Source: Thalassomonas haliotis (GTDB taxonomy: Bacteria > Pseudomonadota > Gammaproteobacteria > Enterobacterales > Alteromonadaceae). From it: a DNA stretch of 64,000 bases. Position numbers and translations under genes: made by a program. The stretch spans positions 868,001 through 932,000 of the forward strand of contig NZ_CP059693.1 in the NCBI RefSeq assembly GCF_028657945.1. Direction: 5' to 3'. Below, piece after piece: positions 60,000-64,000 of the stretch. The notes below the pieces were generated by a model. The model was given only the letters and a program-made list of their open reading frames with translations, was not told the DNA's origin and made no database searches. How positions within the stretch are numbered: position 1 is the stretch's first letter; every line of letters starts with the position of its first letter.

Positions 60000-62507
60000 T
60001 TATTCATACCTTAAGGAATTAACCGGGTTTTTACGGGCAACCCTGGCGGCATTGCCTCCCACCGTACTCCAGGCAATCAGCAAAGATAATAGCCCTACCG
60101 CCAGGCAAATGGGCAATATCCACCAGCTGCTGATCCGGTAGGGGAAAGCTTGAAGCCAGGTCACCATGGCATAAGCGGCCAGCGGCCAGGCGATAAGGTT
60201 GGCCAGCAGTACCGGCTTGGAGAATTGCCAGATCAGTAAACGTACGATATCGCTGACACTGGCTCCCATCACTTTCCTGATCCCTATTTCCCGGGTTCTG
60301 CGCTCTACCGTGAAGGCCGAGAGGCCGTATAAACCCAAGCAGGCAACCACTATGGCCAGGGCGGAAAATACCAGGAATAACCGCGCCGTGGTGACTTCGT
60401 CCTGGTATTGGGCGGCCATCATTTCACTTAAAAACTGCAGCTTGATTGGTTGCATCGGCACGGTTTTTTTCCATACCTGTTCTATTTTAGTGATCAGGCC
60501 GGGCAGCTTCTTGGTGGTAAAAGACAAGTTGGCGGCCCTGAAACGTGCCGGGTTTAAGGTGTAAACCGTGGCCCTGATGCCGAACTTGATTGAGCGAAAA
60601 TACAGATCCGGCACTACCCCGATTATGGTTAAGTGCTGCTTGCCGCGGATATGGCTTTCCAGGGTTTTGCCTATGGCCTGCTCCGGGCTGCTAAAGCCGA
60701 ACTTTTTCAGGGCGGAAACGTTTAAAATGATGCTGGCCTTACCCGGGGTATTAGCATCGTGCTCTACCCGTTTGATGGTATCTGAGCCATAGGCTTGATC
60801 AAACAGGCGTCCGGCAAGGGGTTTTACCTGGTAAGCCTCGAAAAAGCCGTAATCCATGTTGTGGTAATTAAGCAGTACCGACTCATTGCTGCCGCCTGCT
60901 GTGGCTTGTTCTAACAACCTGAAGTTATTGTTGTTTTCATCGTCCTGGGTCGGGGATTCCGAAGAGTAGACCACGGAAGAGATTTCCGGCAGATTCAGCA
61001 GTTCCTGCTTTAAACTTGCCAGGTTATCGCCGACATTGCTGGTATCGAGCACCAGTTTGTTGTGGCTTTGGTAGCCGACATCGACATTGTTGGAAAACAT
61101 CGTTTGTCCGTAAACCACCAGGGTGGCCACCACTAACATGATGGAAGTGGCAAACTGAAACACTACTAACAGGGTGCGCAGTTTTACCGAGCTGGCGGGT
61201 TCTGCGCTTTTGCTGGACTTTAAAATATGGCCGGGCAGGAAGCGGGATAAATACAGGGCCGGGTAAATGCCTGCGCCTATGCCAACTGCCAGGGCTATGC
61301 CCAGCAGGGATAGCAGCAGGCCGGGCTCGTTAAATAAGTTCAGCGTCAGATCTCTGCCCAATATCTGGTTATAAAAAGGCAGTACCAGTTCGACCGCGGC
61401 CACGGCAAAAATTAATGAGATAAACACCAGGGCAAGGGCTTCGGCTAGAAATTGTATTGCCACCTGGTTTCGGCTTGCTCCCAGCACTTTTCGCATGGCG
61501 ACTTCTTTGGCGCGTTTGCTGGCTTTGGCGGTGGCCAGGTTCATAAAGTTGATGCAGGCAATCAGCAATACCAGGCCCGCGACCAAAATAAAGGTGTTGA
61601 TCATGTTGGCATCCCCCATAGGGGTCAGATCGGGCATGTTGCCGGCATGGCGTTTGGCATGCAGGTGCAGGTCCGCTACCGGCATCACCCTTTGCCTTAC
61701 CAGGTCGGTAACTTCCCGGCCGTCTGCCAACCTGCGGGAAAACATCTCTACTAAGGGGCTTTCATTGTTCATCCAGTGGTTTATTCTCTGCTGCAACTGG
61801 GCGGCTTCTACCCCCGGCTTTAACTTGAAATAGGTATAAACATTTAAACTGGTCCAGGTATGCAGGGTGCCGTCATTTTCAGGGAATAAGTTAGGCTGCA
61901 GATAAACCAGCATCTCGGTATTGAGATGGGTGTTTTCGGGCAAGTCTTTAATCACCCCGGTGATCGGCAGGCTGACGGGGTTGCCGCCTAAACAGCAGAT
62001 AGTTAAGGTTTCACCAAGGGCATCGCTTTTGCCGAAATACTTAATGGCAATGGCTTCTGTGATCACTAAATCCATGGGTTTGGCAAAAGATGAGGTCTTG
62101 TCGCCGTGGACAAAAGGCAGGTCGAACAGCTGGAAGAAGCTGCCGTCGACCATAGTGAGCTGTTCGGGAAAGCCGTCCTGGTTGTGGCGTATGGTCATAG
62201 GAAACTGGATAAAGCGCACGCCGTTTTCGATTTCATTACTGGCGTAATCGCGAATTGCCGGCATCATGCTGCCGGCAGAGCGCACGGTTTCAAAGGGCTC
62301 CTGGCCGGGCATGGAATAGGCGGTGTGCATGCGCACCAGGCGGTCATGATTTGTGAGCCAGGTATCAAAGCCGGTTTCCTGGCGTACGAATAATAAGATC
62401 AAGATACAGCTCATTAAGCCGGTGGCGAGGCCGAAAATATTGATCACGGAAAAAATACCGTTATTGATGATATTGCGCCAGGCGGTGATCAGATAGTTAT
62501 AAAACAT
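60000..62507 (-). CDS. MacB-type ABC transporter permease (two FtsX modules)
   Basis: The 835-residue protein has an N-terminal membrane helix (NGIFSVINIFGLATGLMSCI) followed by a periplasmic MacB_PCD domain. The first FtsX module (MINTFILVAGLVLLIACINF, KRAKEVAMRKVLGASRNQV) comes next, and the whole pattern then repeats, ending in RTREIGIRKVMGASVSDIV and three helices. Such double-module permeases carry out mechanotransmission, driving a periplasmic substrate outward. It is encoded 35 bases after its ATPase and a HlyD-type fusion protein, giving a MacAB-like tripartite pump or lipoprotein-type exporter. The substrate is unknown. Confidence 0.92.
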   Translation of the reverse strand: MFYNYLITAWRNIINNGIFSVINIFGLATGLMSCILILLFVRQETGFDTWLTNHDRLVRMHTAYSMPGQEPFETVRSAGSMMPAIRDYASNEIENGVRFIQFPMTIRHNQDGFPEQLTMVDGSFFQLFDLPFVHGDKTSSFAKPMDLVITEAIAIKYFGKSDALGETLTICCLGGNPVSLPITGVIKDLPENTHLNTEMLVYLQPNLFPENDGTLHTWTSLNVYTYFKLKPGVEAAQLQQRINHWMNNESPLVEMFSRRLADGREVTDLVRQRVMPVADLHLHAKRHAGNMPDLTPMGDANMINTFILVAGLVLLIACINFMNLATAKASKRAKEVAMRKVLGASRNQVAIQFLAEALALVFISLIFAVAAVELVLPFYNQILGRDLTLNLFNEPGLLLSLLGIALAVGIGAGIYPALYLSRFLPGHILKSSKSAEPASSVKLRTLLVVFQFATSIMLVVATLVVYGQTMFSNNVDVGYQSHNKLVLDTSNVGDNLASLKQELLNLPEISSVVYSSESPTQDDENNNNFRLLEQATAGGSNESVLLNYHNMDYGFFEAYQVKPLAGRLFDQAYGSDTIKRVEHDANTPGKASIILNVSALKKFGFSSPEQAIGKTLESHIRGKQHLTIIGVVPDLYFRSIKFGIRATVYTLNPARFRAANLSFTTKKLPGLITKIEQVWKKTVPMQPIKLQFLSEMMAAQYQDEVTTARLFLVFSALAIVVACLGLYGLSAFTVERRTREIGIRKVMGASVSDIVRLLIWQFSKPVLLANLIAWPLAAYAMVTWLQAFPYRISSWWILPICLAVGLLSLLIAWSTVGGNAARVARKNPVNSLRYE

Positions 62508-62542
62508 AGTGATGTCCTTGGGATTGTTTTATCGGTAACGGC

Positions 62543-63223
62543 TTATGCCGCACGGACATTTTCGGTGACCACGTGGCCGTCAAATAAATTGATGGTACGG
62601 CGGGCATAATCGGCATGGGCCGGGCTGTGGGTCACCATAACAATTGTCGTGCCTTCGTTGTTCAGCGCCTGCAGCATTTCCATTACTTCCTGGCCGTGGG
62701 CGCTGTCGAGGTTACCTGTGGGTTCATCGGCTAAAATCATCCCCTGATCTCCTACCACGGCGCGGGCAACGGCAACCCTTTGCTGCTGGCCGCCGGAGAG
62801 CTGGCTCGGCATATGTTTGGCGCGGTGGCCGATGCCGACCTTGTCCATGACTTTTTCTACCCGGGCTTTACGCGCCGCTGCCGGGATCTTGTGATAGAGC
62901 AAGGCCAGCTCTATGTTCTCCTGCACGCTAAGTTCATCAATTAAGTTAAAGTTTTGAAAGATAAAACCTATGTTCTTTTTGCGGATCACCGAGAGCTGGC
63001 TTTCGCTGTAACCGGCAATATTTTCCCCGGCAAAGAAGTAGTCGCCGGACGTCGGGGAGTCGAGCATGCCGATAGTATTGAGCAGGGTGGATTTTCCACA
63101 GCCGGAAGGCCCCATGATGGCGACAAACTCACCCTTGGCTATTTCGATGTTGACATTGTTTAATGCCAGGGTTTCAACGTCATCGCTGCGGTAAGTTCTT
63201 GATAAATTGTGTAGTTTTAACAT
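62543..63223 (-). CDS. ABC transporter ATP-binding protein (MacB/LolD type)
   Basis: The 226-residue ATPase has Walker A GPSGCGKSTLLN, the Q-loop FIFQNFNLIDELSVQEN, the signature LSGGQQQRVAVARA, Walker B MILADEPTGNLD and the H-loop MVTHSPAHA. The FNL and ADEPTGNLD motifs mark the MacB/LolD/FtsE branch. It powers the permease encoded next and is preceded by the fusion-protein gene. Confidence 0.95.
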   Translation of the reverse strand: MLKLHNLSRTYRSDDVETLALNNVNIEIAKGEFVAIMGPSGCGKSTLLNTIGMLDSPTSGDYFFAGENIAGYSESQLSVIRKKNIGFIFQNFNLIDELSVQENIELALLYHKIPAAARKARVEKVMDKVGIGHRAKHMPSQLSGGQQQRVAVARAVVGDQGMILADEPTGNLDSAHGQEVMEMLQALNNEGTTIVMVTHSPAHADYARRTINLFDGHVVTENVRAA

Positions 63224-63272
63224 GTTCTTTTCCTATTGATGCTTTATTTGTTGCTAGGTTATTTTGATGTGT

Positions 63273-64000
63273 TTATTGCCGGCTGAGCTTAAGTCTTTGC
63301 ATTTCCAGGTAGCTGGCATAGGAGCTGGTGACCACCTGCTCGCCGATATCCAACCCTTCAATCACTTCGATAAAGCGGTTATTGCGGCGTCCGAGACGGA
63401 TATTGCGTTTAATGGCCTCGCTGCCGTCCGCTGCCAGCACGAAAATCCAGCTGCCGCCGGTGTCCTGGAAGAAAGAGCCGTTGGGCACTAAGGTGGCTTT
63501 GCTGGCATCCCCCAGGGTCAGTTTGATTTGCACGTTTTGCCCGCGGCGGATGCCTGCCGGTTGTTGCTCGGCAAAGGTAAAGTCCACTTTGAACTGGCCG
63601 TTTTGTACCTGGGGATAAATTTTCGCTATCACCAGGGCATAGTCTTTAAAGCGGGCCTGTTGGCCGATGGCGACCCGGCCTAAATAAAATTCGTCGATAA
63701 AGGCGGTGAGTTTGTAGTCATCCGGGGTATCGATTTGTCCAAGGCGCTCGCCCCGGGCAATGCTCTGTCCTACCTGGACGTTAAAACCGGAAAGCTTACC
63801 GGCAACCGGGGCTTTGACTTTCATGTTGTCCAGGTTTTGCCGGGAAATGGCCAGATTGCTTTCCAGGCGGGCGCCGGTTTCTTTTAAAAACGCCAGTTGC
63901 TCTCCCTGCATCCGGGCGTCCGACTGCTGGCTTTCTCGGGTCAATGCCAGGCGGCTCTTGTACCAGTCAAGAGTGTCAGAAGTATCATCGTATTGGGCTT
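63273..64000 (-). CDS. HlyD/MacA-type periplasmic adaptor, partial
   Basis: The frame runs off the right edge, and the visible 242 codons are the C-terminal part. A coiled-coil hairpin end (QLAFLKETGARLESNLAISRQ) precedes a lipoyl domain half (MKVKAPVAGKLSGFNVQVGQ). The beta-barrel (DFTFAEQQPAGIRRGQNVQI) and membrane-proximal domain (NRFIEVIEGLDIGEQVVTSS) follow. It should link the MacB-type permease to an outer-membrane channel. The internal TTG at 63944 is not a real start. Confidence 0.92.
   Translation of the reverse strand, partial: AQYDDTSDTLDWYKSRLALTRESQQSDARMQGEQLAFLKETGARLESNLAISRQNLDNMKVKAPVAGKLSGFNVQVGQSIARGERLGQIDTPDDYKLTAFIDEFYLGRVAIGQQARFKDYALVIAKIYPQVQNGQFKVDFTFAEQQPAGIRRGQNVQIKLTLGDASKATLVPNGSFFQDTGGSWIFVLAADGSEAIKRNIRLGRRNNRFIEVIEGLDIGEQVVTSSYASYLEMQRLKLSRQ

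Overview
This window looks like a chromosomal segment of a marine gammaproteobacterium, most likely Alteromonadales and close to Colwelliaceae/Thalassomonas. That placement is inferred from gene order and protein style, not from a search. Conserved blocks are degQ-degS, zapG/zapE, rplM-rpsI, petABC-sspAB, lpoA-yraN-diaA-dolP facing rsmI, and rnpB. They are interspersed with accessory material.

Region 1 (1-14.8 kb, minus strand) is a nonribosomal peptide operon cut by the left edge. Its transcription order is a SyrP-like aspartate beta-hydroxylase, a fatty acyl-AMP ligase fused to an ACP, a first NRPS (docking-C-A-PCP-PCP-E) and a second NRPS (C-A-PCP-C-PCP-C-A...). The first adenylation domain reads as an aspartate code, and a Fur-box-like site lies upstream. 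The simplest reading is an iron-regulated lipopeptide that starts with acyl-(beta-hydroxy)Asp, probably an amphiphilic siderophore.

Region 2 (15-22 kb) holds a three-gene phosphorelay (CHASE-PAS histidine kinase, CheY-like receiver, HPt). An 880-bp IS5-family element has inserted exactly at the kinase start. Next come a receiver/pseudo-histidine-kinase, a uracil-DNA-glycosylase-family protein and a small protein. Region 3 (22-38 kb) is core housekeeping: envelope proteases, cell division, ribosomal proteins, cytochrome bc1, SspAB, envelope lipoproteins and RNase P RNA. The 3' end of rnpB and its terminator are repeated five times in tandem, and a diverged copy sits 8 kb away.

Region 4 (38.8-46.5 kb) contains a compact minus-strand operon. 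It encodes a five-repeat Yx(FWY)xxD lipoprotein, a c-type cytochrome lipoprotein, an outer-membrane barrel with an N-terminal CxxCH heme site (Cyc2-like architecture), an ECF sigma factor, an RskA-type anti-sigma factor and a second outer-membrane barrel. This is the best candidate here for an undescribed envelope redox or electron-transfer module. Region 5 (46.9-55.4 kb) has a LysR regulator and the alpha-2-macroglobulin/PbpC pair.

Region 6 (55.4-59.9 kb) is accessory. It has a putative papain-like effector split by a frameshift plus a membrane-anchored partner, several tiny ORFs, a porin and a hypothetical protein. Region 7 (60-64 kb) is a MacAB-like export operon (permease, ATPase, partial HlyD-type fusion protein) that runs off the right edge.
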